Assembly (NCBI GenBank): GCA_902796115.1
Contig: CADBNX010000075.1
Span: 1-13,432, forward strand
Direction: 5' to 3'
DNA from: an uncultured Eubacteriales bacterium
GTDB taxonomy: Bacteria > Bacillota > Clostridia > Christensenellales > Aristaeellaceae
DNA length: 13,432 nucleotides
Positions 7,071-13,432 of this stretch are shown one piece after another; positions within the stretch are counted from its first letter, which is position 1, and the number at the start of each line of letters is the position of its first letter. Position numbers and translations under genes: made by a program. Below the pieces are notes generated by a model. That model made no database searches and was not told the DNA's origin. It was given only the letters and a program-made list of their open reading frames with translations.

Positions 7071-9353
7071 ATGCTGTCATTAAACGGAGAATGGACGCTT
7101 TACTACGCGCCGGAAACCGGGGAAACCCGGACAGACCCGGAATGGCTGCGAAGCCACGGTGAAAAAATCGCGGCACAGGTTCCGGGAAACGTGGAACTGG
7201 ACCTGTTCCGCGCCGGCAGGGAACCGGACCCGTTTTACGGAGAAAACATCTACCGTTTCAGGCCCTACGAATTCTTCTGCTGGCAGTTTGAGCGGGATTT
7301 CGAAGCGCCGGAAGGTGCCGAAGGGCAGGAGATGGTATTCGAGGGGCTGAACTGCTTCGCGGATGTGTATCTGAACGAACGCTTGATCGGCTGCACGCAC
7401 AACGCTTTTCTCAGGCACAGCTTTGACGTGACGGATGCGCTTCGCAAAGGCAAAAATCATCTTACCGTGCGGATCCGCTCCGCGGTAAACGAAGCGAGGA
7501 AGATGACGCCGCCGGCGCTGTCGAGCACGCATGAGAGCGGCGCGGAGTTTCCGATGCTCCGGATGCCGCCGTCCTCCTTCGGATGGGACATCATGGCGCG
7601 TTTCCCGTCGGCCGGCATCTGGCGCGACGTGTACCTGCAGGCGAAAAAAAGCACCGGCATCGACGACGCGTATTACGCGACAAAAGCCCTGGATGAAAAC
7701 GGAAACGCGACGATCCGGCTGCGCTACTGGTGGCATACGGACGACCCGATGCTGTGCGGATACAGCGTGCGCGTGCACGGGGTGTGCGGAGAAAGCGTGT
7801 TTGACGCGGAGAAGGTTTCAGGCTTCACGGACGGAAGAATGGACATTGCGGTTCCGGGCGCCAAATTATGGTGGCCGAAAGGGTACGGGGAACAAAACCT
7901 GTATACCGTGACCCTGAGCCTTGTCAAAGACGGCAGGGTACTGGACACGCGGGAGGAGAGGATCGGGATCCGCCGCGCGGAGATCGAGCACCGCCTGGAA
8001 CCCGGAGACCGCGGCGAGTTCAGGGTGATCGTGAACGGCTGTCCGATCCTCTGCAAGGGGAGCAACTGGGTGCCTCTGGACGCGTTTCACAGCCGGGACG
8101 CCTCCAGACTGAAGGCCGCGCACGATCTTCTGGAGGACGCGCAGTGCAATATCATCCGCTGCTGGGGCGGAAACGTATACGAAGACCATGCGTTCTTTTC
8201 ACTTTGCGACGAGCGGGGCATGCTGGTATGGCAGGATTTTGCGATGGCCTGCGCGAGCTATTCCCAAAGCGCGGATTTCTGCGCGGAAATCGAGCATGAA
8301 GCGGAGCAGGTGATCAAAAAGCTGCGCAATCATCCTTCCATCCTGCTGTGGGCGGGGGACAACGAAGTGGACGAAGGACTGGTGGCGCAGGGATTCGCGT
8401 CGGAGCAGAACCGCTACAACGCGCTGACGCGGGAAGTGCTGCCGCGGGCGGTCCGGATGCATGATCCGTACCGGTATTACCTTCCCTCCTCGCCCTTTAT
8501 TCCGGAGCATATGGAGCGCTATGAGGTGCCCGAGCAGCATAACTGGGGCGCGAGAGCGTATTTCAAGGACGATTTTTACAAGCACAGCACCGCGCATTTC
8601 ATCAGCGAATGCGGATATCACGGCTGCCCCTCCCCGCTGTCGCTGCGGGAATTCATACCGGCGGAGGATCTGAATCACTGGAAGGGCAGCGACGTGTGGG
8701 ATACGCACAACACGGATTATATTCCCTTCGGCCGGCGCGGCTACAACCGGATCACGCTGATGGAGGATCAGGTGCGCATCCTGTTCGGAACCGTGCCGCA
8801 GGACGTGGAAACCTTTGCCAAACTGTCCCAGATTTCGCAGGCGGAGGCCAAGAAATTCTTTATTGAGCGGACAAGGATCAAAAAATGGCGGCGCACCGGC
8901 ATCATCTGGTGGAATATGATCGACGGATGGCCGCAGATCAGCGACGCGGTGGTGGATTATTATTACCGCAAAAAGCTGGCGTATTATTATATCCGCCGGG
9001 TGCAGCAAAAAACCGCAGTCATGATGGATGAACTGCGGGACTGGAGCCATGATGTGATCCTGGGAAACGACAGCCGCGAGGATTTCCGGGTGCGTTGGCA
9101 GGTGAAGGACGGAGAGAACGGGAAAACCCTGCTGGAAGGGGAAACGCTCTCGCCTGCCAATCGGAACGTGCGCCTCGGCAGCATCCGGGAAACGGCGGGA
9201 GAACAGAAGCTGTACCTGCTCACCTGGGAGACGGAAGGAAAAACATACGGAAATCACTATATCAGCGGGTTCCCGCACTATGACGCGGAAAAAATGCTGA
9301 ACTGGGTGCAGATCATTTCCGGCCTTCCGGAGCCGTTCGATTGGGAATCATAA
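7071..9353 (+). CDS. Glycoside hydrolase family 2, beta-mannosidase-like
   Basis: The protein has 760 residues from ATG 7071. It follows the GH2 plan: an N-terminal jelly-roll sugar-binding domain (LSLNGEWTLYY..., VPGNVELDL, about 1-190), an immunoglobulin-like domain (about 195-300, ending near WWPKGYGEQNLYTV), a TIM barrel (about 310-640) and a short C-terminal beta region. In the barrel, IIRCWGGNVYED and LVWQDFAMAC are typical of beta-mannosidases. WAGDNEVDEG carries the Asn-Glu pair with the acid/base E432, and FISECGYHG carries the probable nucleophile E513. There is no signal peptide, so it should act in the cytoplasm on imported or recycled glycosides. Related GH2 activities (exo-beta-glucosaminidase and others) cannot be excluded from sequence alone. 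It sits 18 bases after the glycosyltransferase and probably shares its mRNA. Its 3' end overlaps the convergent S66 gene by 6 bases. Confidence 0.85.
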   Translation: MLSLNGEWTLYYAPETGETRTDPEWLRSHGEKIAAQVPGNVELDLFRAGREPDPFYGENIYRFRPYEFFCWQFERDFEAPEGAEGQEMVFEGLNCFADVYLNERLIGCTHNAFLRHSFDVTDALRKGKNHLTVRIRSAVNEARKMTPPALSSTHESGAEFPMLRMPPSSFGWDIMARFPSAGIWRDVYLQAKKSTGIDDAYYATKALDENGNATIRLRYWWHTDDPMLCGYSVRVHGVCGESVFDAEKVSGFTDGRMDIAVPGAKLWWPKGYGEQNLYTVTLSLVKDGRVLDTREERIGIRRAEIEHRLEPGDRGEFRVIVNGCPILCKGSNWVPLDAFHSRDASRLKAAHDLLEDAQCNIIRCWGGNVYEDHAFFSLCDERGMLVWQDFAMACASYSQSADFCAEIEHEAEQVIKKLRNHPSILLWAGDNEVDEGLVAQGFASEQNRYNALTREVLPRAVRMHDPYRYYLPSSPFIPEHMERYEVPEQHNWGARAYFKDDFYKHSTAHFISECGYHGCPSPLSLREFIPAEDLNHWKGSDVWDTHNTDYIPFGRRGYNRITLMEDQVRILFGTVPQDVETFAKLSQISQAEAKKFFIERTRIKKWRRTGIIWWNMIDGWPQISDAVVDYYYRKKLAYYYIRRVQQKTAVMMDELRDWSHDVILGNDSREDFRVRWQVKDGENGKTLLEGETLSPANRNVRLGSIRETAGEQKLYLLTWETEGKTYGNHYISGFPHYDAEKMLNWVQIISGLPEPFDWES

Positions 9354-10385
9354 TTCGGGGTACCGGATTTCGATCCGGTTTCCCCGGCACAGGCAATCTG
9401 CCAGCGCCCCGGTGATAACGGGCATCATCGGAGGCAGATGCCCGATATCCAGGTCCAGCAGGATGGGAACGCGGAAGGGACGCAGCACCTCCAGGACCGC
9501 TTCGTACTGGTCAAGGCCCATGATTTCTTCCCCGAAATGCATGGGCCGGCCGATCAGAAAACCGGACGCGGCTTCGAACCAGCCCGCGTGCGCCATCTGC
9601 CAGAGGACCCTGCGCATGGAGAACACGTTCAGATCACAGGCTTCGAGGAACCAGAGAATCCCGTCTGCCCGGTAGCGGCTGTTGAAAGCGCGCACGCGGT
9701 CGAATTCCGTTCCCGCGAGCACGGACAGGCAGTCCATGCAGCCGCCGAGCAGGCGGCCCCTGAGACGCACCCTGTCGGCCTTGTTCCCGTTTGCGTCAAA
9801 ACGACGGAAACGGGTTTTTTCAAGCGGAACATAGGGCGCGAGGGGATTGTTTTCGTCCTTGCGGCTCTCCAGCTGCCAGTGCGTGTACCCGTGAACGGAT
9901 CTGCGTTTTCCGCACAGCAGATCAAACGCGTCCGCGACGGATTCGTGCCAGGGCTCCATGCCGAAGGCAGATGCGCAGGGGCCGTAGATCGCGGCGGTAT
10001 CCGAAAGCGTCGCGGAGAGAAACGTGAAATTCGTGTTGTCGGAAAAACCCATGTACCATTTCGGCCTGGATCCGGCAATCCGTGAAAAATCGATGTACGG
10101 AACCGTTTCGCACATCAGTTCGCCGCCGCCGCAGGAAATCAGCACGTCGCTGTCGGAAGAAGCATAGCTCAGGTTCAGTTCCTCGCCGCATTTTTCCGGG
10201 GAAGTGCTGATGCCGCAGCCGTCGGAGCGATAGCAGTTCGGTCCGAGTAGCGTACGGTAGCCCATTTCGCCGAAACGCTGCAGCGCGTGATCGAACGCGC
10301 TGCGGTAAGGCTCCGTGGCGCAGCCGAAGGAAGGAGCGACAAAACCGATGGTGCCGTGTTCCGGCAGAAAAGCAGGATAACGCAT
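9348..10385 (-). CDS. S66-family (LD-carboxypeptidase / MccF-like) protein, possibly without the usual nucleophile
   Basis: The protein has 345 residues from the ATG at 10385, which follows GGAGG. It begins with the S66 pattern GTIGFVAPSFG and continues with the expected LGPNCY, YMGFSDNTNF, RGRLLGGCMDCLSVLAGT, FLEACD (E248) and DIGHLPP (H316). Known S66 enzymes use a Ser-Glu-His triad to cut the L,D bond of tetrapeptide muropeptides during peptidoglycan recycling, or to inactivate peptide-nucleotide antibiotics (MccF). The Glu and His positions look intact. The nucleophile elbow, normally GG followed by two residues and Ser, reads ISCGGGELMCE here (residues 83-93), placing Leu where Ser is expected. 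There is no signal peptide, so it should be cytoplasmic. It is last in the minus-strand operon, 23 bases after the thioesterase. The fold is secure; catalytic activity is uncertain. Confidence 0.82.
   Translation of the reverse strand: MRYPAFLPEHGTIGFVAPSFGCATEPYRSAFDHALQRFGEMGYRTLLGPNCYRSDGCGISTSPEKCGEELNLSYASSDSDVLISCGGGELMCETVPYIDFSRIAGSRPKWYMGFSDNTNFTFLSATLSDTAAIYGPCASAFGMEPWHESVADAFDLLCGKRRSVHGYTHWQLESRKDENNPLAPYVPLEKTRFRRFDANGNKADRVRLRGRLLGGCMDCLSVLAGTEFDRVRAFNSRYRADGILWFLEACDLNVFSMRRVLWQMAHAGWFEAASGFLIGRPMHFGEEIMGLDQYEAVLEVLRPFRVPILLDLDIGHLPPMMPVITGALADCLCRGNRIEIRYPEL
9357..9385. other. Strong hairpin at the convergent gene junction
   Basis: GGGG (9357-9360) pairs with CCCC (9382-9385), and ACCGGAT (9362-9368) pairs with ATCCGGT (9373-9379) around a TTCG loop, giving 11 pairs with a small asymmetric bulge. 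It lies just after the GH2 stop codon and within the last codons of the S66 gene. Neither strand has a proper T tract afterwards, so it is a weak candidate for intrinsic termination. It may instead protect 3' ends or work with Rho. Confidence 0.5.
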
Positions 10386-10389
10386 GGTG

Positions 10390-10394
10390 CCTCC
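10390..10394 (-). promoter_or_regulatory. Ribosome binding site that sets the S66 start
   Basis: GGAGG on the minus strand lies 4 bases ahead of the ATG at 10385. An in-frame TTG at 10403 would put this site inside the coding sequence and has no site of its own, so the shorter form is chosen. Confidence 0.7.
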
Positions 10395-10408
10395 GAAGAA
10401 CAAAGGAA

Positions 10409-11152
10409 TTACAGCATCGCGTGCTGCGGGGAGGGAGAAAGGGTCCCTCCGATATTGAAGTGCAGTACGTCCCCGCAGCGGCCGGCCATGGTGAAGCGCT
10501 CTCCGTCCCGCCAGAGGGAAAGCTCAAGCTGCTGTCCGGGGCGGACCTCGTGATGATAATCGATCATGAAATCCCCGATTTCCTGTCTTTCAAGCAATTC
10601 GGGGCCCAGCATGTCCGAGAGCCAGTCTGCGTATCGGGTATTGTTGACGTGCCGGTTCACATCCAGATCCGTGTACAGGGGCTGCCGTGAAAGCACGGCC
10701 TTCTCCCCGACGGTATCCGGGATATCCATGAAACGGGTGATCGGGCTCGGGATTCCCGAATCCGGAAACAGGGATGCGATCTGAGGCAGATAAGTGATTT
10801 TGCGCGTGTGGATATCACAAAGCACCCAGTAGGTGAGAGAAGAGCCGAGCTCGTTTCCCGCTTCATCCAGGATACGGTAGCTGCGGGGAAAAAAGACTTT
10901 CCGATTCGGATGCGTGAAGGTTTCGATACGTACGCGCTCTCCCAAAAGCGGATAGCGTGCCATGCGGATTTCACTGCGGGTCAGGATCCACACTACGCTG
11001 TACTTTTCCAGCATATCACGTCTTCCGCATCCGGCACGATCACAGTGCGCCCCGGCAAGTTCCTGAAACTGGATCATGATGTCGGACAGCTTCCAGCGGC
11101 CGGTAAAATCGCAGTTTCCCGTTTTCAGAGTCAGTCCTTCAGCGTATTTCAT
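10409..11152 (-). CDS. Acyl-ACP thioesterase (FatA/FatB-like, double hotdog)
   Basis: The protein has 247 residues with the tandem hotdog plan of plant-type and bacterial acyl-ACP thioesterases, which release free fatty acids from acyl carrier protein. The first hotdog (about 1-135) includes DIMIQFQELAGAHCDRAG and VVWILTRSEIRMARYP. The second (about 150-247) carries the active-site block DLDVNRHVNNTRYADW, in which D164, N166 and H168 match the family's catalytic Asp/Asn/His set. Lengths of 240-250 are normal for the Clostridia. GGAGG lies 8 bases ahead of the ATG, inside the end of bioY, whose TGA overlaps this start (ATGA). Pairing with a biotin transporter gene fits a fatty-acid theme, since acetyl-CoA carboxylase needs biotin. 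Chain-length preference cannot be read from the sequence. Confidence 0.9.
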   Translation of the reverse strand: MKYAEGLTLKTGNCDFTGRWKLSDIMIQFQELAGAHCDRAGCGRRDMLEKYSVVWILTRSEIRMARYPLLGERVRIETFTHPNRKVFFPRSYRILDEAGNELGSSLTYWVLCDIHTRKITYLPQIASLFPDSGIPSPITRFMDIPDTVGEKAVLSRQPLYTDLDVNRHVNNTRYADWLSDMLGPELLERQEIGDFMIDYHHEVRPGQQLELSLWRDGERFTMAGRCGDVLHFNIGGTLSPSPQHAML

Positions 11153-11688
11153 GATTGTTTCCTCCGGATGATTTTTTGCAGCCGGCCGGTGAGCAGGGAT
11201 GCGGCGGCAATTTTCACCGCGTCGCCCGGGATAAAGGGGAGAACGCATAACGACAGCGCTTTTCCGGCGTCATAGCCGGACAGATGCATGAACCACAGCG
11301 TGCCGATCAGATAACAGCTCAGAACGCCGAGCAGCATGAACAGACAGCGGAAAAGCACCGGATGGGCTGTTTTGCCTGGCAGGCGGAGCGAAGCAAGGAA
11401 GGCCGCCGCCAGGTATCCGATGATATACCCGCCCGTCGGGCCGAGAAGCGCGCCGATCCCTGCCTTGAAGCCGGCGAATACCGGAACGCCGACCGCGCCG
11501 AGCAGGATATAGACCGTCACCGAAATCAGCGCGCGGACGGGACCGAGAACAGCGCCGCACAGCAGCACGGCGAGCAGGGCCAGATTGATCGGGACCGGTC
11601 CGATCGGGACGGAAATCCAGGACAGCACGGCTGTCAGGGCGGCAAAAACAGCGCACAGAATCAAGGAATAGGTATCGTTTTTTTTCAT
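11149..11688 (-). CDS. bioY: Biotin transporter BioY (ECF substrate-binding component)
   Basis: This is a 179-residue membrane protein with about six hydrophobic segments. It has the BioY signatures: an N-terminal ALTAVLSWISVPIGPVPINL block, GAVGVPVFAGFKAGIGALLGPTGGY in the middle (read here as two overlapping motifs, GVPVFAG and GPTGGYIIGY), and a C-terminal PFIPGDAVKI block. BioY is the S component of the biotin ECF transporter and binds biotin in the membrane; the EcfA/A'/T energising module is not in this window and is usually shared. The ribosome binding site is weak (AAAGGA about 14 bases ahead of the ATG). I see no BirA-type inverted repeat in the 47-base gap upstream, so biotin control at this gene is not supported. 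Transcription most likely comes from the operon promoter upstream of the YlbF gene. Confidence 0.95.
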   Translation of the reverse strand: MKKNDTYSLILCAVFAALTAVLSWISVPIGPVPINLALLAVLLCGAVLGPVRALISVTVYILLGAVGVPVFAGFKAGIGALLGPTGGYIIGYLAAAFLASLRLPGKTAHPVLFRCLFMLLGVLSCYLIGTLWFMHLSGYDAGKALSLCVLPFIPGDAVKIAAASLLTGRLQKIIRRKQS

Positions 11689-11735
11689 ATCACGTTTGAC
11701 ATTCCTTTCCCGCAGACATGCTGCCCGGCATTGAA

Positions 11736-12935
11736 TCAGTCCCCGGAACTGTGTTCGCGGTCGTATGCCTGCCAGAGCGGGGAATAGATGCTGACCGCGT
11801 TCTGATGTTCCTCATAGGTTTTGCTGAAGTACAATTCACCAGAAGCCGGATCCTTGGAACAGAAATACAGGTAATTCTCATCCAGAAAGGTTTGATCCGG
11901 ATACAGCGCCGCCTGAATCGCGTCCCTGGAAGGAGAACAGATCGGCCCCGGGGGAAGACCGGTGAAAAGGTAGGTGTTGTAGGGAGACGAAATCGCAAGA
12001 TCACTGCCGGAAAGGCTCATTTTTTTGAGGCCGGAAACATATTTTACGGACGCGTCGCTTCCAAGCGCCATGCCTGCCCTGAGACGGTTGTGGAAAACCG
12101 AGGATACCTTTGTGAAATCCGCGGTCTTCGCTTCTTTTTCGATCAGCGACGCAAGCGTCAGCACCTGATCCATGGTCATTCCGAGCATGTCCGCGCGGTC
12201 GTGGTACTCTTCCGGGAAAACGGTCTCGGTCTGGGAAACCAGCTTGCGGATGATCTCTTCCGGCGTTGCATTGGTATATACCTCATAGGTGTCGGGCATC
12301 AGATACCCCTCCAGGACCCAGAGACGGGACGCCGGATTGGCGGAAAGAATGTCGCTGATGTAGTAATAGGCGGAAAAATCCGTGCCGGTTCTGCAGAGCG
12401 CGAGGAAGGTTTCCCGGTTGAATTTCGGATCGATGCGGGTCAGATAGGATGCGATATCGGTGACAGTCCATCCGGGAATCACGGTGATATTCCTTACGAT
12501 CGGGTTGCCGTCGCCGGTCGTAAGCCGATCCGCGATGCGGCTCAGGCTCATGGCTTTGGAAAGGGTGTAGCTGCCCGCCTTGATCTTCTGGCCATACCCC
12601 AGAAAGTCAGCGTAGTATTTGAATACGGCGGAGGAATGAATCAGTCCGGCTTCTTCCAGGCCTGAGGCGACCCGGCTGAGACTGGTGCCGCTTTCGATGG
12701 AAAAAGCGATCTGCGTATCGTCGCTCGGGTCAACCGGCGCGAAAAAGGCGCTGTCCACATGTTTCCAGACAGTGTAGACGATCCCCGTGACGGATACGAG
12801 AACGCACAGCGCGATCATGAACGGCCGCAGAACGCGCCAGATCAGGGTGTACCATTTCAGCCGCGGCGGCATATCCGACATCGCGGCGGCAAGGTCATCC
12901 TCCAGCTCGTATTTTCTTTTTCTGTAGCCCTTCAC
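11736..12935 (-). CDS. mltG: Endolytic peptidoglycan transglycosylase MltG (YceG-like)
   Basis: The protein has 399 residues, starting at GTG 12935 with GGAG 7 bases upstream and 3 bases after the stop of the preceding gene. A short basic cytoplasmic start is followed by one membrane helix (about 36-57). Next come a LysM-like region (about 75-140, IESGTSLSRVASGLEEAGLI) and the YceG catalytic domain. EGYLMPDTY (209-217) holds the probable catalytic E209. The later blocks LASLIEKEA, VFHNRL, SDASVKY, SPYNTYLFTGLPPGPI and YLYFCSKD are all present. MltG cuts nascent glycan strands at the outer face of the membrane and sets glycan length together with the synthases. Small departures are GSDAS for the usual QSDPT and CSPSRDAI for the usual NPG block. 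It shares an operon with another possible murein enzyme (S66) and with lipid-supply genes. Confidence 0.95.
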   Translation of the reverse strand: MKGYRKRKYELEDDLAAAMSDMPPRLKWYTLIWRVLRPFMIALCVLVSVTGIVYTVWKHVDSAFFAPVDPSDDTQIAFSIESGTSLSRVASGLEEAGLIHSSAVFKYYADFLGYGQKIKAGSYTLSKAMSLSRIADRLTTGDGNPIVRNITVIPGWTVTDIASYLTRIDPKFNRETFLALCRTGTDFSAYYYISDILSANPASRLWVLEGYLMPDTYEVYTNATPEEIIRKLVSQTETVFPEEYHDRADMLGMTMDQVLTLASLIEKEAKTADFTKVSSVFHNRLRAGMALGSDASVKYVSGLKKMSLSGSDLAISSPYNTYLFTGLPPGPICSPSRDAIQAALYPDQTFLDENYLYFCSKDPASGELYFSKTYEEHQNAVSIYSPLWQAYDREHSSGD

Positions 12936-12938
12936 GGT

Positions 12939-13292
12939 TTACTCCGATAAGCCCGGCAGTTCGAGATTCATCTCGGCTGCTTCCGTGATCAGCTGCAGGA
13001 TATCCGAGACGGTTTTCTGCAGCCGGATCTGAGCAAGAAGGTATCCGGATGTGCGCGGATCGGCATACAGCAGGGAGGAAAGCTGGGTGAAGCGCTGCAT
13101 GTCCTCCGCGTCCGGCTGCCGGCCGGAGGCCGCGGTCAGCTGGATCTGCATCTGCATTCTGGAGAATTCCTTCAGTAAGGCTTTGATGCTTTCGTTTGCG
13201 TCGATCTCGTCCTTATACTCTTTGTATGTCCTGTACTCCGCCGAGTTTCTGATGTCGTCGGCGAGCTGTCTGGCTCTTTCAAGCGGTTCCAT
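12939..13292 (-). CDS. YlbF/YmcA family protein
   Basis: This is a 117-residue, almost entirely helical acidic protein with no membrane segment. Its opening (MEPLERARQLADDIRNSAEY), then YKDEIDANESIKALLKEFSRMQMQIQ and a central LSSLLYADP, match the Com_YlbF family. In B. subtilis YlbF, YmcA and YaaT form a complex that directs RNase Y towards certain mRNAs and affects competence, sporulation and biofilm formation. The present protein could be a paralogue, as many Clostridia have more than one. AAGGAG lies 5 bases ahead of the ATG. It is first in the minus-strand operon, directly after the promoter, and ends 3 bases before the mltG start. Confidence 0.8.
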   Translation of the reverse strand: MEPLERARQLADDIRNSAEYRTYKEYKDEIDANESIKALLKEFSRMQMQIQLTAASGRQPDAEDMQRFTQLSSLLYADPRTSGYLLAQIRLQKTVSDILQLITEAAEMNLELPGLSE

Positions 13293-13344
13293 GCCTGCTC
13301 CTTTCCTGAATCCCGAAAGGGGGATGCGCTCTTTGGCGAAGCAG

Positions 13345-13373
13345 ATTATACCACAGAATCCGCAAAGAGAAAA
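13345..13373 (-). promoter_or_regulatory. Promoter of the ylbF-mltG-bioY-thioesterase-S66 operon
   Basis: On the minus strand TGG directly precedes TATAAT (13350-13345), which makes an extended -10 element. The -35 region 17 bases upstream (TTTTCT, 13373-13368) is weak, as is usual when the TG extension is present. Transcription would start near 13338, leaving a leader of about 45 bases. No riboswitch-like structure fits in it. Confidence 0.65.
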
Positions 13374-13389
13374 GCAGTTATCTTTCGTC

Positions 13390-13417
13390 TTGCCGCGGCG
13401 CCCGGATATGATATAAT
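13390..13417 (+). promoter_or_regulatory. Divergent plus-strand promoter for a gene beyond the right edge
   Basis: TTGCCG (13390-13395) is separated by 16 bases from TATAAT (13412-13417), and TGA directly ahead of it supplies an extended -10. Transcription would start near 13424. The window ends before any start codon, so the served gene is unknown. Confidence 0.6.
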
Positions 13418-13432
13418 GTTTCTGCCGGAATA

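Noticed and set aside
11689..11735. A biotin (BirA) operator ahead of bioY
   Set aside because: The 47-base gap has only short imperfect repeats such as TGCC/GGCA and no long inverted repeat of BirA type.
1..13432. Mobile elements, CRISPR arrays, phage genes or defence systems
   Set aside because: No transposase, integrase, terminal inverted repeats, spaced direct repeats or composition break was found; the gene content is chromosomal housekeeping and envelope metabolism.

Overview
The window looks like ordinary chromosome of a high-GC member of the Clostridia (Bacillota). The evidence is the gene set (RqcH/NFACT, RbgA/YlqF, YlbF family, BioY, MltG, a plant-FatA-type acyl-ACP thioesterase), the strong GGAGG-type ribosome binding sites, sigma-A promoters of textbook form and a Firmicute-type 6S RNA. 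Placement below class level (perhaps a gut or rumen lineage) is a guess. No mobile element, CRISPR array, tRNA or rRNA was seen, and base composition is uniform.

Left, plus strand: the window opens inside rqcH (ribosome-associated quality control) and closes that gene at 802. The 286-base gap that follows is filled by a minus-strand non-coding RNA that I read as 6S RNA (ssrS). It has a perfect TTGACA-17-TATAAT promoter and an intrinsic terminator that reaches into the last codons of rqcH.

Centre, plus strand, 1089-9353: a tightly packed run of ylqF/rbgA (ribosome assembly GTPase), rnhB (RNase HII), a yraN-type nuclease-fold protein, a 1376-residue membrane protein that appears to fuse two GT-C glycosyltransferases with two extracytoplasmic beta-sandwich-like domains, and a cytoplasmic GH2 beta-mannosidase-like enzyme. 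Adjacent genes overlap or are separated by no more than 18 bases, so they are probably co-transcribed. The first three are housekeeping genes; the last two form a sugar transfer and sugar cleavage pair.

Right, minus strand, 13292-9348: a five-gene operon of a YlbF-family protein, mltG, bioY, an acyl-ACP thioesterase and an S66 (LD-carboxypeptidase-like) protein. It starts from an extended -10 promoter near 13345. It combines peptidoglycan processing (MltG, S66) with biotin uptake and fatty-acid release (BioY, thioesterase), which suggests an envelope-supply theme. Its last gene converges on and overlaps the GH2 gene by 6 bases. At the right edge a divergent plus-strand promoter serves a gene beyond the window.

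The most unusual items are the double GT-C fusion with its built-in sugar-binding-like domains and coupled GH2 gene, the S66 protein whose nucleophile position does not appear to be serine, and the compact 6S RNA locus whose -10 element can be read on both strands.
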